Shown here piece after piece: positions 18,297-29,468 of a stretch of 64,000 nt of DNA (positions are counted from its first letter, which is position 1; the number at the start of each line of letters is the position of its first letter). The stretch covers positions 62,001 through 126,000 of the forward strand of contig NZ_CP041403.1 in assembly GCF_014844135.1 (NCBI RefSeq), read 5' to 3'. The DNA is from Arcobacter sp. FWKO B. GTDB taxonomy: Bacteria > Campylobacterota > Campylobacteria > Campylobacterales > Arcobacteraceae. The notes under the pieces were generated by a model. It had not been told where the DNA came from. It ran no database searches and was given only the letters and a program-made list of their open reading frames with translations. Position numbers and translations under genes: made by a program.

Positions 18297-18372
18297 AGAA
18301 ACTAGAAAACTGAGAACTTGAGTATTTTACTCAGTCACTCAGTCACTCAGAAGCTCAGTAACTTTTAAAAGG
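18297..18372 (+). repeat. AGT-rich stuttering leader before nifD
   Basis: ACTAGAAAACTGAGAACTTG and then repeated CAGTCACT units (ACTCAGTCACTCAGTCACTC) lead into AAGCTCAGTAACTTTTAAAAGGAG, the nifD ribosome site. CTCAGTAACTTT directly before the ribosome site recurs before the ferredoxin at 52490. Confidence 0.6.
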
Positions 18373-18381
18373 AGTAAACAG

Positions 18382-19845
18382 ATGAATCCAAATTTAGAAA
18401 GCTTACAAAAAGAGGTAATACAAGAGGTTCTTGATAGTTACCCAGAGAAATTGAAAAAAAACAGAGCAAAACACTTAGGTGTAGATAGCCCTGAAACAGG
18501 TAAAGGTGCTTGTAGCACTACAAGAAGTAACAAACAAACAGTACCAGGCGTAATGAGCCAAAGAGGTTGTGCATATGCAGGATCTAAAGGTGTTGTTTGG
18601 GGTCCAATTAAAGATATGATTCATATTAGCCACGGACCAATAGGTTGTGGACAATATTCAAGAGCTGGAAGAAGAAACTATTATATAGGTACAACAGGTG
18701 TAGATACATTTGTTACTATGAACTTTTCGACAGATTTTAGTGAAAAAGATATTGTTTTTGGTGGAGATAAAAAACTAAAAACTGCTTTAGAAGAGATTGA
18801 TACACTATTTCCATTACACAATGGTATAAGTATCCAAAGTGAATGTCCAATTGGGCTTATCGGTGATGATATTCAAGCAGTTGCTAAAAAACACAACCAA
18901 GAAACTGGTGAGCCAGTAATTCCTGTATCGTGTGAAGGTTTCCGTGGGGTTTCTCAATCACTTGGTCACCACTTAGCAAATGATGTTATTAGAGATTATG
19001 TATTTAGTGACAATTCATACAAAAAAGATTTTGAATCAACTCCTTATGATGTAGCAATCATAGGTGATTATAATATCGGTGGAGATGCTTGGAGTTCAAG
19101 AATTTTACTAGAAGAAATGGGTCTTAGAGTAATAGCTCAATGGTCTGGTGATGCTAGTTATAAAGAGATGGCAATAGCTCCAAAAGCAAAATTAAATTTA
19201 TTACATTGCTATAGATCAATGAACTACATAGCAAGACATATGGAACAAGAATACAATATTCCATGGATTGAATATAACTTCTTTGGACCAAGTAAAACAA
19301 CTGAAAGTTTAAGAAAAATTGCAGCTCAATTTGATGAGACTATTCAAGCAAAATGTGAAGAGGTAATAGCAAAATATCAACCAATGGTAGATGCAGTTAT
19401 CGCAAAATATAGACCAAGACTTGAGGGTAAAAAAGTAATGTTATATGTTGGAGGTCTTAGACCAAGACATGTTATCGGTGCTTATGAAGACCTAGGTATG
19501 GAAATAATCGGAACAGGATATGAGTTTGCTCACGGTGATGATTATCAAAGAACAAAAGAAGATTTAGAAAGAAGTACACTTATTTATGATGATGTAAATG
19601 AATATGAACTTGAAGCTTTTGTTAAAAAATTACAACCTGATCTTGTGGCTAGTGGTGTAAAAGAGAAATATGTATTCCAAAAAATGGGCTTACCATTTAG
19701 ACAAATGCACTCTTGGGATTATAGTGGTCCTTATCATGGATATGATGCTTTTGCAATTTTCGCAAAAGATATGGATTTGGCTTTAACTTCTCCTGTATGG
19801 GCTCATAGTAAAGCTCCATGGGAAAAAACAGCAGAGGCGGTGTAA
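18382..19845 (+). CDS. nifD: nitrogenase molybdenum-iron protein alpha chain NifD
   Basis: 487 aa. P-cluster cysteines in [19 protein letters not shown] and [11 protein letters not shown]; the substrate-channel His in [10 protein letters not shown]; FeMo-cofactor ligands Cys in NLLHCYRSM and His in [15 protein letters not shown]. Together these mark a molybdenum nitrogenase, not VnfD/AnfD. Forms an alpha2-beta2 tetramer with NifK, whose gene starts 2 nt later, and reduces N2 using electrons from NifH. Ribosome site AAAAGGAG. Confidence 0.98.
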   Translation: MNPNLESLQKEVIQEVLDSYPEKLKKNRAKHLGVDSPETGKGACSTTRSNKQTVPGVMSQRGCAYAGSKGVVWGPIKDMIHISHGPIGCGQYSRAGRRNYYIGTTGVDTFVTMNFSTDFSEKDIVFGGDKKLKTALEEIDTLFPLHNGISIQSECPIGLIGDDIQAVAKKHNQETGEPVIPVSCEGFRGVSQSLGHHLANDVIRDYVFSDNSYKKDFESTPYDVAIIGDYNIGGDAWSSRILLEEMGLRVIAQWSGDASYKEMAIAPKAKLNLLHCYRSMNYIARHMEQEYNIPWIEYNFFGPSKTTESLRKIAAQFDETIQAKCEEVIAKYQPMVDAVIAKYRPRLEGKKVMLYVGGLRPRHVIGAYEDLGMEIIGTGYEFAHGDDYQRTKEDLERSTLIYDDVNEYELEAFVKKLQPDLVASGVKEKYVFQKMGLPFRQMHSWDYSGPYHGYDAFAIFAKDMDLALTSPVWAHSKAPWEKTAEAV

Positions 19846-19846
19846 T

Positions 19847-21394
19847 ATGCAAAATGTAGAACAAATAGTAAACGGACAAAAACTGTTCCAAAAACCTGAA
19901 TATCAAGAAGTTTTGGCTAACAAAAAACAATTTGAAAGCTCTGAAGGTGCTGTAAACCCAGAAAAAGTTGCTGAGACTGCAGAGTGGATGAAAAGCTGGG
20001 ATTATAGAGAAAAAAATCTAGCTCGTGAAGCTATCACAGTAAATCCTGCGAAAGCTTGTCAGCCATTAGGTGCTGTTATGGCTGCACTTGGTTTTGAAAA
20101 CACTATGCCTTATGTTCATGGAAGTCATGGTTGTGTGGCTTACTTTAGAAGTTATTTTACAAGACACTTCAAAGAACCAACTCCTTGTGTATCTGATAGT
20201 ATGAGTGAAAGTGCTGCGGTTTTCGGTGGACTTTCTAATATGAAAGAGGGATTATTAAACTGTAAAGTTATGTATAAACCTGATATGATAGCAGTATCTA
20301 CTACATGTATGGCAGAGGTTATCGGTGATGACTTACATGCATTTACAATAGGAGCTAGAACTGAAGCAAACGGTGAACTAGATGATACACTTATCCCATC
20401 AGCTCATACACCATCATTTGTTGGTAGCCATATAACTGGTTATGATAATATGATGAGAAGTATTTTGGAGCAAACTGTACCAGCTGATACTGAAAAAGTG
20501 GTAGATGCTGAGAGAATCAACATCATCCCAGGATTTGAGCCTTATATCGGAAGTTTAAGAGAAGTGAAAAAAATAGCTTCAATGTTTGGTGATAAAATAG
20601 TAATGATAGGCGACCACGCAGACCAATGGGATACACCAGCTGGTGAATACCAAATGTTTAGTGGTGGAACTAGCCTTGAAGATCTTAAAACTTCAAGAAA
20701 TGCAGTTTCAACTATCAGTTTACAAAAATATTCAACAATAAACACAGGTAAATTGCTAAAAAATATCTGGAAACAAAAATATCTTACACTTAACCCAATA
20801 GGTTTGAGCGGTACAGATGCGTTTGTAATGGCTTTAAGTGAATTAACTGGAAAAGAAGTTCCAACTGAACTGAAAATCCAAAGAGGAAGATTAGTAGATG
20901 CAATGCAAGATAGCTATCCGTATATGCACGGTAAAAAATTCGCTATCTGGGGAGATCCTGATTTCTTACTAGGTGTGGTTTCATTCTTAGTTGAAATGGG
21001 TGCAGAGCCTACACATGTACTTTGCCACAATGCTCCAAAAAAAGGTTGGGAAGATGATATGAAAGCAATCCTTGCTAAATCTCCAGCTGCTGCATCTTGC
21101 CAAATCTGGGCAGGAAAAGACCTTTGGGCATTAAGAAGTATATTATTTACTGAACCAGTTGATTTTATGATTGGTAATGTTTACGGTAAGGAACTATACA
21201 GAGATACTGGAATACCTCTTATTAGAATAGGTTTCCCGATATTTGATAGACACCATTTACATAGATACTCTATCAGTGGATATGAGGGTGCATTGAATCT
21301 TCTAACATGGATTACAAATGCAGTTCTTGATCAACTTGATGAAGAGACTAAACATATAGCTCAAACTGACTACTTCTTTGATTGTGTTAGATAG
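19847..21394 (+). CDS. nifK: nitrogenase molybdenum-iron protein beta chain NifK
   Basis: 515 aa. P-cluster ligands in KACQPLGA, GSHGCVAYFRSYF and STTCMAEVIGDD. The N-terminal extension typical of Mo-type NifK is present (DYREKNLAREAITVNP). The ATG is one base after the nifD stop, so the two are translationally coupled. Last gene of this nif operon, followed by a strong bidirectional terminator. Confidence 0.98.
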   Translation: MQNVEQIVNGQKLFQKPEYQEVLANKKQFESSEGAVNPEKVAETAEWMKSWDYREKNLAREAITVNPAKACQPLGAVMAALGFENTMPYVHGSHGCVAYFRSYFTRHFKEPTPCVSDSMSESAAVFGGLSNMKEGLLNCKVMYKPDMIAVSTTCMAEVIGDDLHAFTIGARTEANGELDDTLIPSAHTPSFVGSHITGYDNMMRSILEQTVPADTEKVVDAERINIIPGFEPYIGSLREVKKIASMFGDKIVMIGDHADQWDTPAGEYQMFSGGTSLEDLKTSRNAVSTISLQKYSTINTGKLLKNIWKQKYLTLNPIGLSGTDAFVMALSELTGKEVPTELKIQRGRLVDAMQDSYPYMHGKKFAIWGDPDFLLGVVSFLVEMGAEPTHVLCHNAPKKGWEDDMKAILAKSPAAASCQIWAGKDLWALRSILFTEPVDFMIGNVYGKELYRDTGIPLIRIGFPIFDRHHLHRYSISGYEGALNLLTWITNAVLDQLDEETKHIAQTDYFFDCVR

Positions 21395-21417
21395 TATTTA
21401 ATACATTCGCTTCTTAT

Positions 21418-21448
21418 GGGAAAAGGCTTTTTGGCCTTTTCCTAATTT
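21418..21448 (+). terminator. bidirectional terminator after nifK
   Basis: GGAAAAGGC (21419-21427) pairs with GCCTTTTCC (21434-21442) around a 6-nt loop. T-rich DNA follows on the plus side and A-rich DNA precedes it, so it can serve nifK and the convergent gene. Confidence 0.85.
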
Positions 21449-22722
21449 TATTTTCTTGTATCTTTTCTTACTGCTGTTACAAATTGGTAGTACAAATAAC
21501 CCAAAGATACCTTATTTAAAGTCATAGTTATATAGGAATTATTAAAGGCTTCTATGTTTGATAAGATATTGATGTATTTAAAAATATTATTCCATCCATT
21601 AGAGCTAAAATTTATCATAGTATTACCTAAAAAATAATTAGTGCAAAGACTTACCATAAATATCCAAACTAAAGGTATAGCATAGCTAGTTGAATGTTTA
21701 GAGCTTATGCTGTGTATTTTAAAAACCAAATATTCAGAAAAATTTTGCCACTTGTTTTTTTCAAGCTCTTTTTTTCTTTGCTCAAGTTCTAAAGCATGAT
21801 ATTTATTTGCTTCAATTTTATTATTTAATTTTTCAAATTGGTTTTTAATGATTCGATATGTTTCTTGTGAAGTTGTCGTTTTGTCTAAAATATCCATACC
21901 ATAAAAATTTATCTCTTTTTGAACATTTGTATATTCTAAATCCAAACCTTTATGTAGTTTTGAACTTTTAAAGTGATTGTATCCCTCAAATGTTACATAT
22001 TTAAAAATCAATTTCTTAAAGAATTCTGTATCTCCAAAAAGTGCTAAACCTTTAAAATTTATTGATTTAAAATAAATATCATTTGTATCCATTCCTTTAA
22101 TAAATTTTGATTTATAAAAATCTGCATTTTTTTCAAAATCAACATCTTTTATAAGAACTTCATCAACTACACAATTATGTAATTTAAAATTTTGCTCGAA
22201 ATTTGCTTTTCTGATTTCTAATTTATTAATTTTTGTTTGATTTGTATTGTTGTCATCTTGTTTATTGATATAAAATTTTGTTTTTATATCTCCTTCAATA
22301 TAACAATAATCAATAAAACCACCTTGTAAGTCAAAATAAAATATATTATTACTATTATTAAAAATTCTATTGATAGATAATTTTGTTATTTTACAATTAA
22401 TAAATTCAATAGCACAAGGAAAAGAAACCACAGATAGCTCATCAAAACTACAATTTTCTATAATTACTTTTTTAGCTTTGGATTTAATATTGTTATTATC
22501 AAAACCAATTAAAGAATCTTTTGTAATATCTCTAGTATTAAGTTCATCTATTCTATTTACAGGTTTAATTTTAATCTTATCTTCAAAAATAATTGCTTTT
22601 TCAAAATTTAAGTTAATATATTTTTTTGCTATAAATTCATCATTATTAGATATTTTTAAAATATTTAAACCTGTTGAGTTTATGCCAATGTTTCTAATTA
22701 GTGTTTTATTTTCATTAATCAT
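21448..22722 (-). CDS. pentapeptide-like membrane protein
   Basis: 424 aa. The N-terminal two thirds are built of short beta-strand repeats (IIENCSFDEL, IEFINCKITKL, LHNCVVDEVLIKDVDFEKNADF, INFKGLALFGDTEF), a pentapeptide-like right-handed coil. A coiled-coil stretch (NKIEANKYHALELEQRKKELE) and two membrane helices near the C-terminus follow. Similar proteins in Campylobacterota resemble ion-channel-associated pentapeptide proteins; the function is not known. Its ATG overlaps a possible 33-aa upstream frame, and it converges on nifK. Confidence 0.6.
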   Translation of the reverse strand: MINENKTLIRNIGINSTGLNILKISNNDEFIAKKYINLNFEKAIIFEDKIKIKPVNRIDELNTRDITKDSLIGFDNNNIKSKAKKVIIENCSFDELSVVSFPCAIEFINCKITKLSINRIFNNSNNIFYFDLQGGFIDYCYIEGDIKTKFYINKQDDNNTNQTKINKLEIRKANFEQNFKLHNCVVDEVLIKDVDFEKNADFYKSKFIKGMDTNDIYFKSINFKGLALFGDTEFFKKLIFKYVTFEGYNHFKSSKLHKGLDLEYTNVQKEINFYGMDILDKTTTSQETYRIIKNQFEKLNNKIEANKYHALELEQRKKELEKNKWQNFSEYLVFKIHSISSKHSTSYAIPLVWIFMVSLCTNYFLGNTMINFSSNGWNNIFKYINILSNIEAFNNSYITMTLNKVSLGYLYYQFVTAVRKDTRK

Positions 22723-22816
22723 CTAAATACTCCTCAGACAATCCAAATAAAAACTTGATTCTCTCTTTGTCATTGTTATATTCTTGTACTCTAGCAGTTG
22801 TCCAATTTAATGCCAT
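22715..22816 (-). CDS. possible 33-aa coupled peptide
   Basis: ATG at 22816 to TAA at 22715, overlapping the start of the pentapeptide-like gene (ATGATTAATG). The peptide begins MALNWTTARV and ends SEEYLDD. Overlap suggests translational coupling or a remnant of an older longer gene; no ribosome site of quality is visible. Low confidence. Confidence 0.25.
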   Translation of the reverse strand: MALNWTTARVQEYNNDKERIKFLFGLSEEYLDD

Positions 22817-22933
22817 TTTTTGCCTTATCAATGATAGTTTGTAAATTCGATATTATTTTAAATTCAAACAGATTATAACCAAATAATGATAATAAAATAA
22901 TAATCAAGTATGCTGTTTGATTTTTGTTGGATA

Positions 22934-23677
22934 TTATTTAAAATCTTTATATTCAATCTTAAGTGATTTTACATCAAATCTATTATCGTATCCAAGTAAT
23001 ATTTTTAAATCTTCCAAAGCGTTTGTTACTTTTGATAAAGTCATTTTGTGTTTTGAATATTTTGGATTTGTTCTTATACTTTCCCCAATTCTTCGATGAT
23101 GACAAATATCATTTCTAGCATTTCTTATGATTGAGAATAAAGATTTAATTTCTTTTTTATTATTATATTTTATTTTATGGTCTTTTGTTAAGATTTTGTG
23201 TTTTTTTATGTATTTTTCAAAAATATTGCCATATCTTGAACCGTTAAAAAAAATCAATTCAAGAGTCCCAAATGATATTGCATTTAGGGCTTTAGAAGGT
23301 TTGTCAAGTTTTTGAATTTCATATTTTGAAAAGTCACTAATGTCAGATATAATTGCATCTTTATGCCATTGATTCCCATATCCTTTTATCATTTTATGAT
23401 TTATAAAAGTTCGTAAAAATGCTTCAAATTGGCTAATTTGTATATAAAGAGCATAGTATCTATGAGTGATTTGAAGTACTTGATTAATATATTGATTTGT
23501 AGAATAAAATCCATTTAATGGATTTATTTGTTTGTTGTGTAATAGTGCTTTTACTGCATCTTCTAATATAAATTTTTCTTTTTGAGTAACTAATTTTAAA
23601 CATAATTTAGTCTGTCCAAATGTTTGTGGTTGTATATTATTAGCTAGTATAATTTGTCTAAAATGTTTATGGTTCAT
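22934..23677 (-). CDS. Abi-like HEPN-domain protein
   Basis: 247 aa, all helical, no membrane segment. RNARNDICHHRR near residue 190 supplies the R-x4-H motif of HEPN ribonucleases, and the layout (early helices, YALYIQISQFEAFLRTFI, then the RX4H helix) is that of Abi_2/AbiF-type abortive-infection proteins. Family-level function is phage defence by RNA cleavage; the specific target is unknown. Stand-alone, next to a HigBA pair, in an accessory stretch between nif blocks. Confidence 0.6.
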   Translation of the reverse strand: MNHKHFRQIILANNIQPQTFGQTKLCLKLVTQKEKFILEDAVKALLHNKQINPLNGFYSTNQYINQVLQITHRYYALYIQISQFEAFLRTFINHKMIKGYGNQWHKDAIISDISDFSKYEIQKLDKPSKALNAISFGTLELIFFNGSRYGNIFEKYIKKHKILTKDHKIKYNNKKEIKSLFSIIRNARNDICHHRRIGESIRTNPKYSKHKMTLSKVTNALEDLKILLGYDNRFDVKSLKIEYKDFK

Positions 23678-23799
23678 TTAAGTTTCCCTGTGTTATAATT
23701 TCATAACTCCTCAAAGGGTGCCAAATCGCTCAAGATATTTGGCTGTATCAGTTTTGAGCTGAAACTCTTTGAGATTATTTTCATTCTTACTCAAGTTCA

Positions 23800-24099
23800 T
23801 TAAGTAATAGATATATTTAACTTCTTCCCCAATACCTTCGTAGCTAGTTCTAGTGTGTTTAAAGTTAGAGAAGTATTATCAGGATTGAGTAATCTATTTA
23901 CTACGGCTCTGCTTGTATTCATCATTTCAGCCATTTTTGTTTTTGTAATTTTTTGTGCTTTCATTTCAAGTTCTAGTTGGTATGCAATGACCCTTTTTAT
24001 TGCTATGTCTTTGGCTTCTTCGTAGATGTCTTCTTCTCTTAAAAATTCATCAAAATCACTACCTATGTGTTTATTTTGCATTACATTCTCCAATGTCAA
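23800..24099 (-). CDS. higA: HigA-type antitoxin, helix-turn-helix
   Basis: 99 aa. A Cro/C1-type HTH occupies the C-terminal half (MKAQKITKTKMAEMMNTSRA, VNRLLNPDNTSLTLNTLELA). It overlaps the upstream toxin gene by 29 nt, and the toxin-first order is that of higBA. It would neutralise the toxin and repress the pair's promoter. Confidence 0.75.
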   Translation of the reverse strand: MTLENVMQNKHIGSDFDEFLREEDIYEEAKDIAIKRVIAYQLELEMKAQKITKTKMAEMMNTSRAVVNRLLNPDNTSLTLNTLELATKVLGKKLNISIT

Positions 24100-24436
24100 T
24101 ATTTTTTCTTCTTACTATCGCTATATTTTTGTCTTTTTCTGGCAATTTTTGTTCTTTTTTGATAAAGCCATGTAATAAAATCATACAATCTTTGTAAATT
24201 GTGAAAATTACTCTTGCAATTTTATCAGAGTTAAGATGACTTCTTACTTCCCATAGTTGATTTTTTGTATCAATCTTTTTCACTAACGGCATACCAATAG
24301 GAAACCCAAATTCTACTGTTTGAATATCTGTACCTATAATTTTTCTTTCATCTTTTTCTAAAGAATAAAGCCACTCTTTTACAGGTTCATTGCCTGAATC
24401 AGTTTTATAAAACTTTACAGCAATTATCTTACTCAT
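24071..24436 (-). CDS. higB: HigB/RelE-family toxin (phage Gp49-like)
   Basis: 121 aa. Family features: VKEWLYSLEKDERKIIGTDI helix, FPIGMPLVKKI, LWEVRSHLNSDKIARVIFTI and LLHGFIKKEQKLPEKD. These proteins are ribosome-dependent mRNA interferases. The gene precedes and overlaps its antitoxin gene. Confidence 0.8.
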   Translation of the reverse strand: MSKIIAVKFYKTDSGNEPVKEWLYSLEKDERKIIGTDIQTVEFGFPIGMPLVKKIDTKNQLWEVRSHLNSDKIARVIFTIYKDCMILLHGFIKKEQKLPEKDKNIAIVRRKNIDIGECNAK

Positions 24437-24635
24437 ATAAGTTCCTTATAATTTTGTATTGTATCAAAAAAGATACATTAAGTCAATTAAATGTAAATTA
24501 AAATATCGATTTGATATGTTAAATGTATATTATCATTATTCTATAATAACTTTAAAAAATATTACATATTGCAATATTTTTAAGTGTTAATCTATTTTTA
24601 TGTTAAAGTTTTACAATTTCATATAAGGACTTGTA

Positions 24636-25499
24636 ATGAATACTTTAATCATAAATGAAAATAGTATTAAAGATAAAATATATAATATTAGAAATCTTCA
24701 AGTTATGCTTGATAGAGATTTGGCTGAGCTTTATGGTGTTGAAACAAAACATATAAATCAAGCAGTTCGTAATAATCAAGATAAATTTATGGATGACTTT
24801 TATTTTGAATTGACGAATAATGAGTTTGAAGATTTGCGGTCAAATTTTTTGACCACAAATTTCTCTAAAACAAGAACAAATCCAAAAGTTTTTACAGAGC
24901 AAGGAATTTATATGTTAGCAACTATTTTGAAAAGTAAAGTTGCCTCACAAGTTACTGTTTATATCATAAAAACTTTTGCAAATATGAGAAAACTAATTTA
25001 TCAAAATATTTCTATGTTTGAACGATTTGAAAGAATAGAAAATAGATTAACCATTCATGATATGAATTTTGATAAACTTTTTGAAGCTTTGGAAGATAAA
25101 ACTTCAAAACCAAGTCAAGGTATCTTTTATGATGGGCAAATCTATGATGCCTATTCCTTTGCTAACGATTTACTAAAATCTGCTAAAAATGAAATCATTT
25201 TGATAGATAATTATATAGATGACACGGTTTTAACAATCTTTTCTAAAATACCAAATATAAAAGTAACAATATACACAAATACTATCCCAAAGCAACTCAA
25301 ACTTGACTTTGAGAAGTATCAAAAACAATATCAAAATGTAGAACTAAAAATATTTAAAAACTCCCATGATAGATTTATAATATTAGATAAAAAGGAAGTT
25401 TATCATCTTGGAGCAAGTCTGAAAGACCTTGGCAAAAAATGGTTCGCATTTTCAAAGATGAATTTCGTTGTAAATGAGTTGATTGAAAAGACAAGTTAA
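24636..25499 (+). CDS. ORF6N DNA-binding protein with PLD-like C-terminal part
   Basis: 287 aa. Residues about 10-95 are a classic ORF6N domain (IRNLQVMLDRDLAELYGVET, FYFELTNNEF, FTEQGIYMLATIL). The C-terminal part (IILIDNYIDDTVLTIFSK, NSHDRFIILD, YHLGASLKDLGKKWF) resembles phospholipase-D-like folds of the same family. Common in phage and mobile regions; target unknown. Preceded by 200 nt of very AT-rich non-coding DNA. Confidence 0.8.
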   Translation: MNTLIINENSIKDKIYNIRNLQVMLDRDLAELYGVETKHINQAVRNNQDKFMDDFYFELTNNEFEDLRSNFLTTNFSKTRTNPKVFTEQGIYMLATILKSKVASQVTVYIIKTFANMRKLIYQNISMFERFERIENRLTIHDMNFDKLFEALEDKTSKPSQGIFYDGQIYDAYSFANDLLKSAKNEIILIDNYIDDTVLTIFSKIPNIKVTIYTNTIPKQLKLDFEKYQKQYQNVELKIFKNSHDRFIILDKKEVYHLGASLKDLGKKWFAFSKMNFVVNELIEKTS

Positions 25500-25559
25500 A
25501 TAATAAAAAGATAGAGTTTATATGATATTGTGTATAATATATCAAAAATAAGGTAGTGT

Positions 25560-26312
25560 ATGGATATAGGCTTTATTCTCAAAAAATTTATAGGTGGCTT
25601 ATTTATGCCTATGAGTATAGTTTTTGTACTTGGTATAATAGGGCTGTTGTTCTTGTTTTTCAAATCATACAATAGAGCAAAGCTATTTTTGACACTCTCT
25701 TTTTTGACTCTTTTTGTTTTTAGTTATAATCCTATTTCAAATGCACTTATTAGTAATTTGGAGTATGCAAATAAGTCACTTTTAGAAGTTCCAAAAGATA
25801 TAAAATATATAGCAGTTCTTGGAAGTGGGCATACAAGTAATGATAATCTAAGCATTATATCACAAATGGATGAGTCATCTTTGGCAAGGGTGAGTGAGGG
25901 TGTGTCGCTATATCATAAAACAAATGGTGCAAAACTAATATTTTCAGGATATAGTGGAAATGATAATGTGCCACATGCTTTTATGCAAAAAGATTTAGCA
26001 CTTGAGCTAGGTGTAAAAGAAGAAGATATTATCACATTTGCAAATCCAAAAGATACTTATGAAGAAGCAGTTGCTATCAAAGAGCTACTTGGAAATGAAC
26101 CTTTTGTTTTGGTTACAAGTGCTTTTCATATGAGTAGAGCAATAGACACTTTCCATCTTGTGGGTCTATCTCCGATACCTGCTCCAACTGGGCATAAATC
26201 TTCAAATGTGGATTATCTCAAAAGACCTAGCAGTCATGAAATGCAAAAAAGCGAGATGGCTATATGGGAGTATTTGGGGTTGTTGTTTAATAAACTAAAA
26301 CAACTTATCTAA
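25560..26312 (+). CDS. YdcF/ElyC-type DUF218 membrane protein
   Basis: 250 aa. Two N-terminal membrane helices (about 8-32 and 38-56), then a DUF218 domain: [72 protein letters not shown]. Members such as ElyC and SanA act in envelope or lipid-carrier processes. Converges on the next gene with an 18-nt overlap. Confidence 0.8.
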   Translation: MDIGFILKKFIGGLFMPMSIVFVLGIIGLLFLFFKSYNRAKLFLTLSFLTLFVFSYNPISNALISNLEYANKSLLEVPKDIKYIAVLGSGHTSNDNLSIISQMDESSLARVSEGVSLYHKTNGAKLIFSGYSGNDNVPHAFMQKDLALELGVKEEDIITFANPKDTYEEAVAIKELLGNEPFVLVTSAFHMSRAIDTFHLVGLSPIPAPTGHKSSNVDYLKRPSSHEMQKSEMAIWEYLGLLFNKLKQLI

Positions 26313-28160
26313 CTGCCCAAAACATCCACTTTGACCACAAATGTCATATTTTTCAGACTCATTTTCATATAGATACACAAATGGCTTATCAAGTAAATCT
26401 ATCTTATCAATGATATTTCTTAGATTTTCTTGGTTTGATTTGATGATGTAGTCATCTTTTAAGATTCTCAAAACACCCAAAGAAATACTAGCAAAACTTG
26501 TAGGTTCTTTGGCTATAAATGATGAATAAAACTCTATTGTTTTGTGTGCGATTTGGAGATATTTTGGGTTTTTTATGCTCCCTAATGTAAGAAGATTTTG
26601 AAGCATTATACCCACAGGACTTGGATATGAGCCATCAAAGAAATCACACTCTGTCATAAACTCATCCACACTAAAAAACCATCTTCCATTTGCATCAAAT
26701 TTCTCTATGGCAATATCTACCAACTTCAAAGCTAAATCAAAATATTTGGTATCAAGTGTAGTTTTGTAAGCTTCTAGCAAACAATCAGCCAAATAAGCAT
26801 AATCTTCCAAAAATCCTTCTATTATAGGTGGATTACTAGAATTTATTAGCTTGGAGTGGTAGAGTTTGTTTCCTATCCACATCATATCGATGAGTGAATC
26901 AACTGATTGGATGGCAAGACTAAGATATGATGATTTGGTTCTTGATAGTATAAAAAGTGATTTTATCATCATCGCATTCCACGCTGTTATGACTTTTTTG
27001 TCGATGAAAGGGTAGGGTTTGTCAACTCTTAAATCTTGAAGTTTTTGTATGATTTTATTGTCAATTTTTGCCAACTCTTCATTTCTGATGATATTTTTAC
27101 CTTCAAAATTGCCATTTTTTGAAACACCAAGAAGCTTGAGTGTGGCATCATCAAAATGGCTTGAAAGTTCTTCATATTCATAGGCAAAATATGCCCCTTC
27201 TTCTTTGTGACCATTTTTGTCCATACTATCAGCATCACTTGCACTATAAAAAAGCCCATTTTGTGACATCCGAGAGAGCATAAAATCACTACACTTAGTA
27301 GCAATATCCAAAAAGTAAACATCCCCTGAAATAAAATAGCCGTTTAGATAGCTCTCAATCAAAAGTCCATTATCATAAGTCATCTTTTCAAAATGAGGCA
27401 CTAGCCAGATTTCATCTACGCTGTATCTACAAAATCCACTATCAACTATGTCATAAAGCCCACCTTTGCTCATATTTTGAAGTGTATGAAGTGCGATTTG
27501 CTTTAATTCTTCATCTTTGGTGATGGTGTATAGTTTGATGGCTAAGTTGATAGATGATGTGTGTGGGAATTTGGGAGCATGGAAGAATCCACCATAAAAC
27601 TTATCATGGCTTTTTTCTAAATTTGAGCTACAAATCTCTACGAAACTATCATCAAAGACTATAGTGCCATTTGGTTTGTGAAGCATTTTTGCTAGTGAGT
27701 TGATTTGGGTTGCTTTTGTGGTTAGTTCTTCAAGGTTGTTTTGATACTCTTTGGCAAAATAATCTATAATTTGTACAAAATTTGACGGTGGGATATAAGT
27801 AGCACTATAAAAAGGCTTTAGTTCACTTGTCATAAATATAGAAAGTGGCCATCCTCCGCCTCTGCCATTTAGCATTGTAAATAAGTTTTGGTAGTATTTG
27901 TCTATATCTGGGCGTTCTTCTTTGTCTAGCTTGATACATACAAACGATTCATTTACAAGCTTTGCTATCGTCTCATCTTCAAAAACTTCTTCTTCCATCA
28001 CATGACACCAGTGACATGAGCTGTATCCTATAGATAAAAATATAGGTTTATTCTCTTTTTTTGCTTTGCTAAAAGCCTCATCACCCCAAGGATACCAATC
28101 AAAAGGGTTGTTTTTGTGTTGTTGAAGATATGGTGAGTCTTCAAGTGCCAATCTATTCAT
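26295..28160 (-). CDS. thioredoxin-domain protein of the YyaL/SPATA20 (DUF255) family
   Basis: 621 aa. Start set at 28160, where GAGGAG lies 6 nt upstream; an in-frame ATG nine codons earlier has no ribosome site. The N-terminal thioredoxin-like domain has [18 protein letters not shown] with a CHWC active site; the rest is an alpha/alpha toroid like N-acylglucosamine epimerases ([16 protein letters not shown]). Widely conserved, substrate unknown. Confidence 0.9.
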   Translation of the reverse strand: MNRLALEDSPYLQQHKNNPFDWYPWGDEAFSKAKKENKPIFLSIGYSSCHWCHVMEEEVFEDETIAKLVNESFVCIKLDKEERPDIDKYYQNLFTMLNGRGGGWPLSIFMTSELKPFYSATYIPPSNFVQIIDYFAKEYQNNLEELTTKATQINSLAKMLHKPNGTIVFDDSFVEICSSNLEKSHDKFYGGFFHAPKFPHTSSINLAIKLYTITKDEELKQIALHTLQNMSKGGLYDIVDSGFCRYSVDEIWLVPHFEKMTYDNGLLIESYLNGYFISGDVYFLDIATKCSDFMLSRMSQNGLFYSASDADSMDKNGHKEEGAYFAYEYEELSSHFDDATLKLLGVSKNGNFEGKNIIRNEELAKIDNKIIQKLQDLRVDKPYPFIDKKVITAWNAMMIKSLFILSRTKSSYLSLAIQSVDSLIDMMWIGNKLYHSKLINSSNPPIIEGFLEDYAYLADCLLEAYKTTLDTKYFDLALKLVDIAIEKFDANGRWFFSVDEFMTECDFFDGSYPSPVGIMLQNLLTLGSIKNPKYLQIAHKTIEFYSSFIAKEPTSFASISLGVLRILKDDYIIKSNQENLRNIIDKIDLLDKPFVYLYENESEKYDICGQSGCFGQLDKLF

Positions 28161-28241
28161 GCTATACTCCTCTTGGTGCGGTATCATAATTGCATAATAT
28201 CAAATAAACCCAAAATTTTAGTTAAACCTTAAGGTAATTAT

Positions 28242-29468
28242 ATGAAACCGATATTAGTTAAAAAAGATTTGTATTTTGTAGGTGTATTTGACCCTGATAT
28301 TAGGACATTTGATATTATTATGAAGACTGCAAATGGGAGTAGTTACAACGCTTATTTACTCAAAACTGATGATGGGGTGGTGATATTTGATGGAGTCAAA
28401 GAGGAGTTTGGTGATGAGTATTTTGCCAAAATAGAGTCTCTTTGTAGCTATGATGAAATCAAATACATAATAGTTCACCACCTAGAACCAGACCACAGTG
28501 GTACATTGCCAGAGCTTACAAAAAGGGCTAAAAATGCCAAGCTTATGATGTCACCACAAGCAAATATGATGATAAAAGCAGTAGTTCACGCATCTGAAAT
28601 CTATTTTGAGACAGTTTGGAGCGGAAAATCTATCCAAATAGGTGGCAAAACTATCAAATTTTTAAGCACTCCTTACCTTCACTGGCCAGAAACCATAAGT
28701 AGTGTTTTGGTGGAAGATAAAGTGCTTTTTAGCGGTGATGTTTTCGGAAGTCATTATTATGATAAGAAGATTTTTGATGATGTGGTAGGGGATTTTGACT
28801 ATGCTTTTAAGTATTATTACGACCATATTATGAGACCTTTTAAAAGGCATGTTTTGAACGCTTTGAAGCTATATGCAGATGAAAATATAGAGCTAATAGC
28901 ACCGCTTCACGGACCAATAATCAGACAAAACCCTCTCAAATACATCAACCTTTACAAATCATGGAGTGAACAAAAAGGGATATTTGGCGGTAAAGGTGAC
29001 AAAAAAACCATATCTATTTTTTATCTCACAAGCTACAAAAACACAAAAGATATGGCTGAAAGTATAGAACTAGGATGCGAAAGTGAGCCAAATGTGGTAG
29101 TAAATGTATATGATTTGGCATCATTAGAAGAAAACAATGTACTAAATCTACTAGAAGAGAGTGACGGAATACTAATAGGCACACCCACAATCAACGGCGA
29201 TGCACCAAAACCAGCATGGGATGCTTTGAGCTGTATGATGTTGCTTGAAAAAACAGGCAAAACAGGAGGGGCATTTGGCAGCTACGGATGGAGCGGTGAA
29301 GCACCAAATATGATAAACGACAGAATGAAAGCCTTGAAATTCCGTGTACCCCTAGAGCCTTTGAAAATCAAACTAATCCCAACACAAGATGAGCTAGATA
29401 AGGCTTATGAGTTCGGTAAAGAGTTTGCCCAGATTGTCAATGGTAAGATGGTTGAGATGGATATGTAG
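28242..29468 (+). CDS. A-type flavodiiron protein (FprA-like O2/NO reductase)
   Basis: 408 aa. Metallo-beta-lactamase diiron domain with HHLEPDHSG and LFSGDVFGSHY, His in LIAPLHGPI, followed from about residue 255 by a flavodoxin domain (IFYLTSYKNTKDMAESI, LIGTPTINGD, GSYGWSGEA). Reduces O2 to water or NO to N2O in the cytoplasm using reduced FMN. In a diazotroph it may protect nitrogenase, but no nif promoter is seen before it. Confidence 0.92.
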   Translation: MKPILVKKDLYFVGVFDPDIRTFDIIMKTANGSSYNAYLLKTDDGVVIFDGVKEEFGDEYFAKIESLCSYDEIKYIIVHHLEPDHSGTLPELTKRAKNAKLMMSPQANMMIKAVVHASEIYFETVWSGKSIQIGGKTIKFLSTPYLHWPETISSVLVEDKVLFSGDVFGSHYYDKKIFDDVVGDFDYAFKYYYDHIMRPFKRHVLNALKLYADENIELIAPLHGPIIRQNPLKYINLYKSWSEQKGIFGGKGDKKTISIFYLTSYKNTKDMAESIELGCESEPNVVVNVYDLASLEENNVLNLLEESDGILIGTPTINGDAPKPAWDALSCMMLLEKTGKTGGAFGSYGWSGEAPNMINDRMKALKFRVPLEPLKIKLIPTQDELDKAYEFGKEFAQIVNGKMVEMDM